Shown here in pieces: positions 1 to 8,207 of a DNA stretch of 64,000 nucleotides. Each line of letters begins with the position of its first letter. Within the stretch, counting starts at the first letter, position 1. The notes under the pieces were generated by a model. It made no database searches and was not told the origin of the DNA. It was given only the letters and a program-made list of their open reading frames with translations. This DNA is from Acidobacteriota bacterium (GTDB lineage: Bacteria > Acidobacteriota > Terriglobia > Terriglobales > Acidobacteriaceae). The stretch lies in contig JABCZL010000018.1 of assembly GCA_013289685.1 (NCBI GenBank), positions 1 through 64,000 of the forward strand, in the 5' to 3' direction. Position numbers and translations under genes: made by a program.

Positions 1-343
1 TCTTGTTCACGACCAGCGCAGCCAGCGCCTCGCCCTCAACATCCTCCGCAATAATGAGCAGGGGACTGCCAGTCCCTGTGATTTGCTCCAGTAGTGGGAG
101 CAGGTCTTTTTTCGAGGTGATCTTATTTTCATGGATGAGAACGTAGACGTTCTCTAACGCAACTTCCATGCGCTCGGGATCGGTGATGAAGTAGGGCGAG
201 AGATATCCACGGTCGAATTGCATACCGCCGACGCGTGGTTGGTCAGTCGCGTTGGTCAGAATCGTGTTCCCGCCGCGAATGGCGCTGGCTTCCTCTGCAC
301 TGGCCAAAATGCGTTCGCTTACGGTAGCAAGTTTCGCAGTCAT
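1..343 (-). pseudogene. groEL: GroEL fragment lacking its N-terminal part
   Basis: The minus strand reads an open frame from an ATG at 343 to the window edge. From about residue 40 it matches the GroEL apical domain closely: [18 protein letters not shown], then [30 protein letters not shown] and [16 protein letters not shown]. In a normal 540-residue GroEL this block begins near residue 195. Here only about 40 unrelated residues ([20 protein letters not shown]...) precede it, so the equatorial ATP-binding and first intermediate domains are missing. No GroEL-like sequence continues upstream between 344 and 1011. I read it as a truncated groEL remnant or a rearranged second copy. The C-terminal part lies outside the window, so it could also be a short expressed derivative. 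It would not make a working chaperonin subunit. Confidence 0.75.
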
Positions 344-1011
344 TTTGTACCGAACCTCATCAGCGGTGCCCTACGGCACTCTCTTCCATGGATTCCTGAA
401 TTACCGGGTGCCCTTTCGCTGCGCTCGGGCATTTATGTCCGCCGTAATTTCAGACACCGGGGAGCGGGGGCCTCTTGGCACGTTCCTTGTCAGGAGGGTC
501 ACCGCGCTTTGCCGGTGGCTCGAGACTCTTACTGGCACGGCCGCTTGCATTCAAGGCCTGCGAATTCCTATCTGAGGATGTGGTCACTTGCGATTTTGGG
601 GAACGGGATAAAGCTAGGCTGGTCTGTAATGCTCACAAGAGAACGATTTCCAAGAAAAACTCCTAAGTGCGCTCCGCCAACTCGGTTGATTTTGGGAGTC
701 GATTGAATGCCAGCATTACAAGCGGCGCGGTGTAAGTGGAGTCTTCGAACAATCCCGGAAAAGTGAGCAATCTTGAGCAGCCAGACTTTTGTGGGAACAG
801 TACTCTGCAGGCTGCTCTAAATGGGGTCGCCTCCTGCGAAGGCGGGCGGCCCTTTCAGGGCAGGCATGGGTTAGTGTTGGCCAGGTTTGGAAACGTTCGA
901 CCCTCACGCCCGCCCTTTTCGATGTCTCAGGATGTTGGTCTCGATCAACTCGTCGTTTGGTCCCATGTTCGAATCTCACGTCCGCTCTGGCCAAAGAAAA
1001 AAAGGAGAAAT
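344..1011. other. Intergenic stretch without a convincing gene
   Basis: Open frames here are short, overlap one another on both strands and show no recognisable family. Two blocks near 893-925 and 968-1000 resemble tRNA 3' halves (GTTCGACCCTCACGCCCGCC and GTTCGAATCTCACGTCCGCT), but no T-stem forms. A purine-rich AAAGGAG ribosome binding site for the next gene lies just before 1012. Confidence 0.5.
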
Positions 1012-1431
1012 ATGAAGAAGCTGATGTTTACTACGCTGTCGTTCGTTTTCCTGACAAGCTTGGTCTGTTTGGCTCAAGAGCCCGCGAACCAAAACAAACC
1101 TAAAGAACCCGCCGCCCAGGAAAAACCGGCGGCGAAGCCCCTGCCCACGAAGACCTTGACGGGCTGTTTGCAAAAAGGAACGGAAGCCGCCGTCTTTTCT
1201 ATCACGGTAGAAGACGGAAAGGCCTGGGATCTGAGCAGCACCACGGTGAAGCTTGACGAGCACGTGGGTCATCAGGTCACGGTGACCGGGTCGGTTCACC
1301 ACGAATCGAAAGCCGAGGAAAAAGCGGAAGAAAAGAAAGAAGGCCAAGTGGAGAAGGCGGCAGGCAAGGAAGAATATGGCGACTTGCGTGTAACCGATCT
1401 CAAGATGGTCAGCGAGACGTGCAGCAAATAA
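1012..1431 (+). CDS. Small secreted protein, DUF5818-like
   Basis: The product is 139 residues. It opens with a signal peptide (MKKLMFTTLSFVFLTSLVCLAQ, cleavage expected after about residue 21). A Lys/Pro/Ala-rich linker follows to about residue 45, then a compact domain: TGCLQKGTEAAVFSITVEDG, WDLSSTTVKLDEHVGHQV, VTVTGSV. This pattern (a GCL motif, then a strand ending in HVGxxVTVTG) resembles the small secreted DUF5818-type domains common in Acidobacteriota. A Glu/Lys-rich charged stretch separates it from the last strand. The ATG at 1012 is chosen because AAAGGAG sits 6 bases upstream and the signal peptide starts there; longer in-frame extension lacks both. A strong terminator follows, so it is probably a single-gene transcript. 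The function is unknown; a periplasmic OB-fold-like role is only a guess. Confidence 0.75.
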   Translation: MKKLMFTTLSFVFLTSLVCLAQEPANQNKPKEPAAQEKPAAKPLPTKTLTGCLQKGTEAAVFSITVEDGKAWDLSSTTVKLDEHVGHQVTVTGSVHHESKAEEKAEEKKEGQVEKAAGKEEYGDLRVTDLKMVSETCSK

Positions 1432-1455
1432 CCGATGGGATCAGCCTTTCCCCAG

Positions 1456-1484
1456 GGCCAGCACACCAGTGCTGGCCTTTCGTT
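1456..1484 (+). terminator. Rho-independent terminator
   Basis: A perfect 9-bp stem GGCCAGCAC / GTGCTGGCC with a 4-base loop (ACCA) is followed by TTTCGTTT. It lies 25 bases after the stop of the small secreted protein gene. Confidence 0.85.
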
Positions 1485-1765
1485 TGGGAGAAGGACCCGC
1501 CCACAAGGAGAAATTAGAGAGCGGTGGCGCACAGAACTTTATTTTCAGCACCTGAGCAATTTTGAACAGTCGGCAAATATAGCACTGCGGTAATTTTGCT
1601 TCCTGAAGATGTGAAGGAACGGTGCGGCCGCAATGGTCGTTTGTTCCTCTGGTGGTGCAGCCGGGCACTCAGCGACGTCAATCCCCCATCCGCCCGCCCG
1701 CGCCACCTCTTCTGTTTTAGCTTAGCGGTTCGGGCTCTGCGTTATGCACGCTGCGGGCTTTGCGC

Positions 1766-2623
1766 TCAGTAGAGTTTAAATTCCACTTCAATACTAATTT
1801 GCACGCTTACTGGCTTTCCGTCTTTCAAGGCAGGATCGAAGCGCCACTGCTGCACTGCCTCCATAGCCTTCGCATCCAACCCGAACCCAAGTCCGTGGAC
1901 GATTCGAATGTCGCGCGGACGTCCAACTGCGTCAACAATCAACCACAGCGTACATGTGCCCTGCGTTTTCGTCCGGCGAGCCTCGTCTGTGTACTCAGGA
2001 TCGGGCGTCAAGACTGGTTGCGGCGCCGATATTCCGCCACCTACTCTAAACACGCCCCCACCAATGCCACCACCGCTCCCGGCGCCAACACCTGCGCCGT
2101 GTCCGACTCCTGCACCGCCGCCGGAGCCGGATCCAATGCCGCCGCCAGAACCGGATCCATTGGAAGGCGGAGCGGACGGCATCGGTGGAACGGAAGGAAT
2201 GCCAAGGTTGGGCATGTGATTCTCCGCCAGGTGTACCTGTGGCGGAACAATGACGGTAGGCTCGGCTGTCAACTTTGGCTTCGGGTTGCGAAGCACGATC
2301 TGAGGCGGCGTGATCTGCACCATCGCGAATTTCGGGAGTCTTCCCTTCGGTGCCGGCAAGGGATCATGATCTCCCCCGCCACCACCGCCTCCGACCACCT
2401 TATTAGAGGTTCTCAGTATGTATGAGTCGGGAGACGGTGCAACCAGGACTACGACTTCTCTCTGTCTGGCTTGCTGCACAACCTGATGTCCAACAGAGGC
2501 GCCCGCAAGCACAAAGGCCAGCAATACAACGTGCACGATCCCTGATCCCACCAATCCATTGGCACGGGAGTTGTTGTAGTGACCCCAGACTTCTCCCGCC
2601 GCGAAAGACGCTTGTGCTCGCAA
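1766..2623 (-). CDS. TonB-family energy transducer with glycine-rich linker
   Basis: About 285 residues. An N-terminal membrane anchor (GLVGSGIVHVVLLAFVLAGA) is followed by a long linker and a C-terminal TonB domain of about 85 residues (PEYTDEARRTKTQGTCTLWL, then VQQWRFDPALKDGKPV and a final EVEF strand). TonB proteins carry proton-motive energy from ExbB/ExbD to outer-membrane receptors. The linker is unusual: it contains a run of seven glycines and many Gly-Ser-Gly repeats next to a short Pro-rich part, where the family normally has a mostly Pro-rich rod. Two TTG codons compete as start. The one at 2623 lies 6 bases after AGAGGAG, whereas the one at 2629 touches that site, so 2623 is preferred. 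No ExbB/ExbD is nearby. The Oar-like receptor at 15.8-19.1 kb is the only possible partner in the window. Confidence 0.88.
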   Translation of the reverse strand: MRAQASFAAGEVWGHYNNSRANGLVGSGIVHVVLLAFVLAGASVGHQVVQQARQREVVVLVAPSPDSYILRTSNKVVGGGGGGGDHDPLPAPKGRLPKFAMVQITPPQIVLRNPKPKLTAEPTVIVPPQVHLAENHMPNLGIPSVPPMPSAPPSNGSGSGGGIGSGSGGGAGVGHGAGVGAGSGGGIGGGVFRVGGGISAPQPVLTPDPEYTDEARRTKTQGTCTLWLIVDAVGRPRDIRIVHGLGFGLDAKAMEAVQQWRFDPALKDGKPVSVQISIEVEFKLY

Positions 2624-2629
2624 CTGCAA

Positions 2630-3031
2630 CTCCTCTACCTATCAGATACACCGGATGCTCCGTCGAATACGCGCCGAGAAACAAGAATGACAGACGGGCC
2701 GGTACAAATCTGAGCAAGATCGCTCACAAGATGGAGATGCAGCATTACAGTGCCCGCCAAAATGAAGGTGCGTGAGGCGGTGGGCATATCTGACTCGCAA
2801 GTTTACTTCTTGGGCTATCTGATCACGATACAAAATCGCGCGGTGAGCAATTCTGACCAGACCGTTTAGATTGCGACGAAGATAATCAAACGCGAGGCCA
2901 ATCTCCCGGTGAGCCCTCCGCGTTTTCCTCCCAAGCTGTTTCGTCCCCGATCCGCTATCACAAGCGTGAGGACTCTCGTTACTCGAATCTGTCTCCACCC
3001 GAGTTCGCCAAGGTTCGGTGAAAGGACCCGT
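2630..3031. other. Divergent intergenic region between tonB and the lipoprotein gene
   Basis: This 400-base gap separates divergently read genes and must carry both promoters. I found no convincing -35/-10 pair, repeat or open frame with family similarity. Confidence 0.4.
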
Positions 3032-4375
3032 ATGTCAATCCGTCAGTTCGCCACAGGCTTAGTCGCCTTTCCGGTCGTGGCTTTTCTCATTGCCTGTAGT
3101 GGTGTTCACACCCCACCGGCTTCGATAGGCCCTTCTCCCACAGTATTGATGGTGGTGCCCCAGAGCGACGGAGTGGGCACCAATCGTGAGATTGCTGTGG
3201 TCTTCAACCAATCCATGGATCCGGCAAGCATCAACGCGAGTACTTTTTTGATCGCAGGTGCTACCGGCACAGTCACCTACGACGCCACTAACAAAATTGC
3301 TGGATTCACGCCCTCGCCTGACTTCGCTGTCGATACTAAGTACAGCGCGAACATTACCGTTGGGGCCAAGGACTTGAGCGGAACTCCACTGGCCGCGCCC
3401 TACACTTTCTCCTTTACCACCCGCGCAACCAGCGACACTTCTGCTCCGTACGTGATTGCCGTCAATCTGGTCGCAGGTGCCACTTGCGTGCCACAGAACC
3501 AGAAAATCTTGGCCACCTTTGACGAGCAGATGGATTCGCTCACCATCAATCCCAGCACATTTTTCATTGTAGGTGTGACCTCCACCGTGACCTATGACGT
3601 GGTCACTCAGATAGCCACGCTCACGCCTGCGGCTAGCCTGGCAGCAAACACCACGTACACGATTATGATCACTGCCGGAGCCAAGGACATGGGCGGAGTG
3701 CCGGTTGCACCGCTGCAACAGACCTTTACTACCGGTCCGTGCCAGAGCGGTGGAACTCAGCCGGTAGCACTCTGTCCTAACATAGGAGCTTTCTCGGTCC
3801 TGGCTGGATCAACCGTCACCAACACCGGATCCACCGTAGTGTCCGGCGATGTTGGAGTCAGTCCGGGTACGGCGGTCACTGGATTTCCGCCGGGGTCTGC
3901 GGGCGGGACGATCCATATTGCGGACGGTGCGGCATCTCTCGCCCAGGCCACCTTGACGGCTGGGTATGTCGACGCTGCCGGACGATCTGGCGGCACTGCG
4001 GTGGCCGGAGATTTGGTCGGGCAGACTCTCACCTCGGGAGTCTACACATCCACTTCGTCGCTGGCAGAGTCTGGAGACCTCACTCTCGACGCTCAGGGCA
4101 ATCCGAACGCGGTGTTCATCTTCCAGATCGCATCCACGCTGACTACGGGAAGCGGCAGCCATATCGTTCTGGCCAACGGGGCCAAGGCTTGCAACGTCTT
4201 CTGGCAGGTCGGCAGCTCGGCGACGCTGGGGACGAACTCTGTCTTCAAGGGAAACATACTGGCGCTGACTTCGATCACCATTACCACCGGCGCCAATCTG
4301 GAAGGCAGGGCGCTGGCAAGAAATGGCGCAGTCACGCTGGACACGGACGTCATTACCGGCTGCGCCTGTCAGTGA
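3032..4375 (+). CDS. Lipoprotein with two Ig-like domains and an ice-binding-like (DUF3494) domain
   Basis: 447 residues. The start MSIRQFATGLVAFPVVAF is followed by a lipobox (LIACSG), predicting lipidation at the Cys near residue 22. Two repeated Ig-like (Big_5) domains follow, each opening with a VVPQSDGVGTNREIAVVF-like strand and holding the motif FNQSMDPASIN or FDEQMDSLTIN, then the TFxIxGxTxTVTYD strand. The last 200 residues match DUF3494 along its length: GAFSVLAGSTVTNTGSTVVS, GDVGVSPGTAVTGFPPG, GDLTLDAQGNPNAVFIFQI, CNVFWQVGSSATLGTNSVF, GRALARNGAVTLDTDVI. Characterised DUF3494 proteins fold as a beta-helix and bind ice, although many homologues are probably adhesins or have no tested activity. 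The lipid anchor plus Ig stalk suggests display on the cell envelope. The start was placed at the ATG that begins the signal peptide; a longer reading frame upstream is less likely. Confidence 0.88.
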   Translation: MSIRQFATGLVAFPVVAFLIACSGVHTPPASIGPSPTVLMVVPQSDGVGTNREIAVVFNQSMDPASINASTFLIAGATGTVTYDATNKIAGFTPSPDFAVDTKYSANITVGAKDLSGTPLAAPYTFSFTTRATSDTSAPYVIAVNLVAGATCVPQNQKILATFDEQMDSLTINPSTFFIVGVTSTVTYDVVTQIATLTPAASLAANTTYTIMITAGAKDMGGVPVAPLQQTFTTGPCQSGGTQPVALCPNIGAFSVLAGSTVTNTGSTVVSGDVGVSPGTAVTGFPPGSAGGTIHIADGAASLAQATLTAGYVDAAGRSGGTAVAGDLVGQTLTSGVYTSTSSLAESGDLTLDAQGNPNAVFIFQIASTLTTGSGSHIVLANGAKACNVFWQVGSSATLGTNSVFKGNILALTSITITTGANLEGRALARNGAVTLDTDVITGCACQ

Positions 4376-4440
4376 GGCACTGCCGAACATTAAATTGGAA
4401 TGGGCCTGTGCGTTGCTCGCACCGGTCCATTTGTCTTTAA

Positions 4441-4703
4441 TTGGCTTCCCTCCAGTCGATCGATGTTGTAATCGTCGACTATTTCATGCCCGAGATAACG
4501 GGCAAGAGGTTGCCATCGAAATGAGGCGGCTTATACCGCAAGCACCAATCATCATGCTATCCGCAGCAAGGGACATTCCCGAACAGGTCTTGAAGTCGGT
4601 GGATGCTTTTGTAGCCAAAGATCGACTGGCCAGCCCGCTGTTGTCCACGATTGCACAATTGCACGGCTGCGGATCGATCCCACCGCATCCTTATCATGCG
4701 TGA
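4441..4703 (+). pseudogene. Frameshifted response-regulator receiver remnant
   Basis: Two adjacent frames together spell a receiver-domain core. The first reads VDVVIVDYFMPEITG, with the phosphoacceptor Asp and the following Pro, up to about 4502. After a one-base shift the second continues EVAIEMRRLIPQAPIIMLSA, then DAFVAKDRLASPLLSTIAQL, with the conserved Ser/Ala and Lys positions. The N-terminal strand with the acidic pair is missing. There is no good start and the frame is broken, so this is a decayed fragment. Confidence 0.7.
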
Positions 4704-5346
4704 CGGCCTGGGAGGCGGGGAGGTCATTGATGCGAGCGAACATTACGTGATACCGAATTATTGGCAAAAGCGCATTCATGGGTATTCTGGATACCGATCT
4801 CGCGATGAAATACGTCTCCAGCCCCAGCGACTGCTACTGTGACGGACCGAGGCATCACGGCAGCTTTTCGACGGAAGTACGCGACGGAGACCCATGTCCC
4901 TATAAGGACCGGCACAAGATCGTATGTGCAAGATGAGGTGGGTGTGAAATGTTTGGAACTCTCCTGGATAAACTGCAGTCGATATTCTCCAAGAGTCTTG
5001 CTATCGGCAGTATCAGAGCTGCGCGCGCCAGGCTTGTTGGGCAGTCATTCCACATGATGCCACGAATTGCGCGCGTTCGAAGATTGGGGGTGATACCAGT
5101 GATACCTTTCCCGTGGGTCAATGGAGGTCATTGGAGGTCGTGGGAGGCAACGCACCCGAAGTTGAAAAAGTGCTTGAAACCAGCATAAACACCAGCTATT
5201 ATCGCTTATGTCTAGTCGTCACCACGACTTGCGCTAAGTGGTGGAAATCGAGTCCCACTCTCTCCGCCATTCCTTTAGCCTGCATAGGGTTACGGGCGCA
5301 AAATAGTCGAGTAGTTATTTACGTTTGCGAAGCTTGCGCGCTGGAA
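4704..5346. other. Intergenic stretch, probably decayed DNA
   Basis: Only short open frames are present. One at 4949-5188 begins MFGTLLDKLQSIFSKSLAIG after a weak GAGGTG site and could be the front of a small membrane protein, but its second half is basic and low in coding character. I see no repeat or strong hairpin. Together with the receiver remnant it looks like a degraded region. Confidence 0.4.
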
Positions 5347-7683
5347 CTACTGCAGCTTCGCATATTCTGCTTTCGCTTGCTTCAGGATGGGGATGCTGGG
5401 GTCGGCGGTTTTCCAGAGGGTCAGGAAATCCTGGTAGGCGGCTTGGGCTTTGGACTTGTCTCCTGACAACGCCAGGGCTCTGGCGAGTTGCAGATGCGCT
5501 AGCGCGCCGATGGGATCGCTGCCTACAACGCCCGGATGGTCAAGAATTTTCTGGAACTCGGTAACGGCTTCACCGCCTCTGCCTTGCGCTAGATATGTTT
5601 CGCCCCGCACGTAGATCGGATAAAGCGCCCCATATAGGGCATGGACGGCGCTGCTTGGAGCGCCCAGTTCATAAGGAACAGCCGCGTGTAGCGCTTCGAT
5701 CGCACTCGCCGAGCTGCCATTATCGAGCGCCAAGCGAGCGCGAAGCACCGGCAGATAGCTGAACCGAACTGCAGTGTCCTCGGGAAAACGCTTTTCCATA
5801 TCGTCAGCGAGTTCTTGAGCGTGCCGAACATCTCCGGAAAGGGCTAGCGCAAGACCAGCACCGTACTCCGTTTCGCGGTCCCGGGAAAGAGTGAGCGCCG
5901 AGGTCGCGCTCTTCCTGGCTTCGGGAGTCATTCCGAACAGCGCTTCGCGTAGCGCTGCTCCAGCCTCCCACAGGCCAGCCCGCTCCCCCTGGCCCGCCTG
6001 CTCAGCATGATCCACCGCACGCTGCGACGCGATCCTCGCCTGCTGCAGGCGGCCCGAATACGCAAGCGTGAGCGCTTCGTGAGCGGAAATCCAGTTTTCG
6101 CCTCCAGACCTTTGGCGACCTCGGGCCGCAGCTCGCGCCATTGCTTCCGGGTCGCTCTTGAGGAAGGCGATATCGTAATCGAGCATGATGAACTCATCGA
6201 CCTCCAGCCCGCGTCGTGCGGCTTGTGCCAGAGTTTTCTCGGCTTCTTCCAGGCGGCCGAGATAAGCTTGGTTGACTGCAAGGCCGTAGTACCCAAAGGC
6301 AAAATCTGGGTCGAGCTCGATCGCTTTCTTAGCTTCAGCGGCAGCCGTTTCAAACCTTCCCGCAGCCTTGTTGCAATGGCCGCCCAGAAAAGAGTGAGGC
6401 AAGGCTTCGCGCGGATAGGTCCGTGCCCACGCTTCGAACGTCTGTCGCGCCTGTTCCATGTTACCGGTAACTAGAGTCTCGTAACCGGCGGTGATGAAGA
6501 ATTTCTCCCGATCACTCGTCTCAGAGCGCAACTGCCATGCCCGGCTGGTGCTTTCTGCGGAGAGATCAGATTCATCCAGATCGGCGTAAATGCGCCCCAG
6601 AGCGGCATGAGCCATTGCGAACCTGGGATCGACTTCGGTTGCGCGCTTGAAAAGAGGCAAGGAAGCTATAGCCCCGCTGACGAAGTGAACCCTCCAGGCC
6701 GCGCTGTACGCTTCCAAGGCCTCGAGCGACGGTGTCGTCGCCTCGGCGAGTGGCGTATCGTGCTGTCGAATCGTGGATAGAGACTCCCCAACCCGAGTTC
6801 TGAATCTCGTGGCAATCTGGCTGAGCGCATTCAGCACGTCTTCTTTTCTTGCCGCCTGCGCCTGCTCCTCATCAAGGAGGTCTCCGCTGCGACAGCTCTT
6901 CGCCTGCAGCCCTATCACATATTGACTCCCCAGCTTTGCAATCGAACCCTCCAGCACGGCAGCGCTTCCAGTGCGTTCACAGATCTGCCCGGCCACGTCG
7001 ACCGTCAGGGTTGCATCTGGGGATCGACCCATCAACCGCAGCGTGTGCCGGATTCGTTGATCGGAAATGAGACTCAGAAACGGCGACTGCTCCAGTTGCA
7101 CCGCCATGCCTTGGCGTAGCGTTCCGTCAAACACCGGGTCGCCGGTGGAATTGGCAAAGTCGGCCAACACAACGGTGTCTTTTTCCGTGAGAAGGGTTCG
7201 GTGCCGGAAATGCCACCATGTCGCAGTCGCCACGGCAAGCACAACAATTGCAGCTACCGCGATCCGCCGCCAAGGTCTCGCCTCGGCAAGCTGTATCTCT
7301 ACCTTCTCGTGCTTAGCCGCAAGAATACTTAATTGTTGTTCCGGCAAAAAGCGCACATTCTCAGCAAAACGGTATCCCTGGCCGGGAACGGTAATGATGT
7401 AGCGCTGCCCCGGAGGACTCTCGCCCAAGGCCTTTCGCAGCATAAAGACGTTGCGACTGAGGTTGGCCTCCTCGACGAACGTGTCGGGCCAAACTGCCTT
7501 CATCAGGTCATCTTTGGTGACCAATTCCTGATTGTGGCGGATCAGAACGAGAAGGATTTGAAACGTCTTCGGCTGCAGCGGGATGAATTCCCCTTCACGT
7601 TGCAGGACTTGCTTTTCCGGGTCCACGCGAAAGGGGCCAAACTCGTATAGTTCCTTAACCTTCGGGCTTTCATTCGCCGACAT
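5347..7683 (-). CDS. Winged-helix DNA-binding / TM / periplasmic TPR protein
   Basis: 778 residues from the ATG at 7683, which is preceded by GGGAG; an upstream extension to 7827 lacks a site and adds no domain. Residues 12-110 form an OmpR/CadC-type winged helix (LYEFGPFRVDPEKQVL, LVTKDDLMKAVWPD, ANLSRNVFMLRKALGE, YIITVPGQGYRF). One TM segment lies at about 140-157. Outside comes a block starting LTEKDTVVLADFANSTGDPV with QSPFLSLISD, and then a long array of TPR-like helices to the C-terminus (final DPSIPILKQAKAEYAKLQ). The layout matches CadC-like one-component regulators, which sense outside and bind DNA inside. The periplasmic block is clearly homologous to that of the two Ser/Thr kinases at 27.6-33.8 kb. 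The target genes are unknown; it is read alone. Confidence 0.88.
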   Translation of the reverse strand: MSANESPKVKELYEFGPFRVDPEKQVLQREGEFIPLQPKTFQILLVLIRHNQELVTKDDLMKAVWPDTFVEEANLSRNVFMLRKALGESPPGQRYIITVPGQGYRFAENVRFLPEQQLSILAAKHEKVEIQLAEARPWRRIAVAAIVVLAVATATWWHFRHRTLLTEKDTVVLADFANSTGDPVFDGTLRQGMAVQLEQSPFLSLISDQRIRHTLRLMGRSPDATLTVDVAGQICERTGSAAVLEGSIAKLGSQYVIGLQAKSCRSGDLLDEEQAQAARKEDVLNALSQIATRFRTRVGESLSTIRQHDTPLAEATTPSLEALEAYSAAWRVHFVSGAIASLPLFKRATEVDPRFAMAHAALGRIYADLDESDLSAESTSRAWQLRSETSDREKFFITAGYETLVTGNMEQARQTFEAWARTYPREALPHSFLGGHCNKAAGRFETAAAEAKKAIELDPDFAFGYYGLAVNQAYLGRLEEAEKTLAQAARRGLEVDEFIMLDYDIAFLKSDPEAMARAAARGRQRSGGENWISAHEALTLAYSGRLQQARIASQRAVDHAEQAGQGERAGLWEAGAALREALFGMTPEARKSATSALTLSRDRETEYGAGLALALSGDVRHAQELADDMEKRFPEDTAVRFSYLPVLRARLALDNGSSASAIEALHAAVPYELGAPSSAVHALYGALYPIYVRGETYLAQGRGGEAVTEFQKILDHPGVVGSDPIGALAHLQLARALALSGDKSKAQAAYQDFLTLWKTADPSIPILKQAKAEYAKLQ

Positions 7684-7909
7684 CGGTGGCTCCCAGCGAA
7701 ACCGCGAAGCGGATTTTAGCATGATTCTCAATTGCGATGGAGAACCGATGCCAATCGTGCGACTCGCTGAATATGCTTTGTTTTCAATGAGTTCCTCGCT
7801 TCCCGAGAAATAATCAGAAAAGCTCAAACGCTTTGCAAGGACTTCTCACCCGCCTTTCGTGCAAGCTGCGTTCGTTTCAGCACACGGGTCCGGATCGGAG
7901 ATGGAATTC

Positions 7910-8197
7910 ATGGCAAAACCTACAAAGATTACCGTCGAAACTGACTCCTTGATGATCGTGCGAGGCCGGAACTCGACACGCGCCTGGTGTCCCCTGTGCG
8001 GCGCCGAAGGCGAAATGGTCGCAATCCAGAGCGTCGGCGTCATCACGAACCTGGATCGTCGCGCGGTCGAGGAATGGCTCAAATCGGGCGCGCTGCATCG
8101 GTCCCAGAGTGCCGACGGCTCCGAGCAGATTTGCCTAAACTCCATCCTGGCCAGCGTGCTGAATACAAAAATCGATCAACCGCCGCAGGCGGGATAA
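7910..8197 (+). CDS. Small zinc-ribbon-like conserved hypothetical
   Basis: 95 residues from the ATG at 7910, which sits 9 bases after GGAG; an in-frame ATG at 7901 directly abuts that site. The sequence opens MAKPTKITVETDSLMIVRGR and then has TRAWCPLCGAEGEM. There is a single CPxCG knuckle, plus a second half (LDRRAVEEWLKSGALHRSQS and then EQICLNSIL) that looks like a small helical DNA-pointing domain. A full four-ligand zinc site is not obvious. The HAF-repeat gene begins 10 bases after the stop, so the two probably share a transcript. I recognise the overall type as a frequent small acidobacterial protein but know no function. Confidence 0.65.
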   Translation: MAKPTKITVETDSLMIVRGRNSTRAWCPLCGAEGEMVAIQSVGVITNLDRRAVEEWLKSGALHRSQSADGSEQICLNSILASVLNTKIDQPPQAG

Positions 8198-8207
8198 AGG
8201 AGATGTT

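Noticed and set aside
880-1000. Two tRNA-like 3' halves (GTTCGACCCTCACGCCCGCC and GTTCGAATCTCACGTCCGCT)
   Set aside because: Neither forms a T-stem or D-arm, and no matching anticodon arm could be laid out; similarity is limited to the GTTCGA loop and a GC-rich tail.
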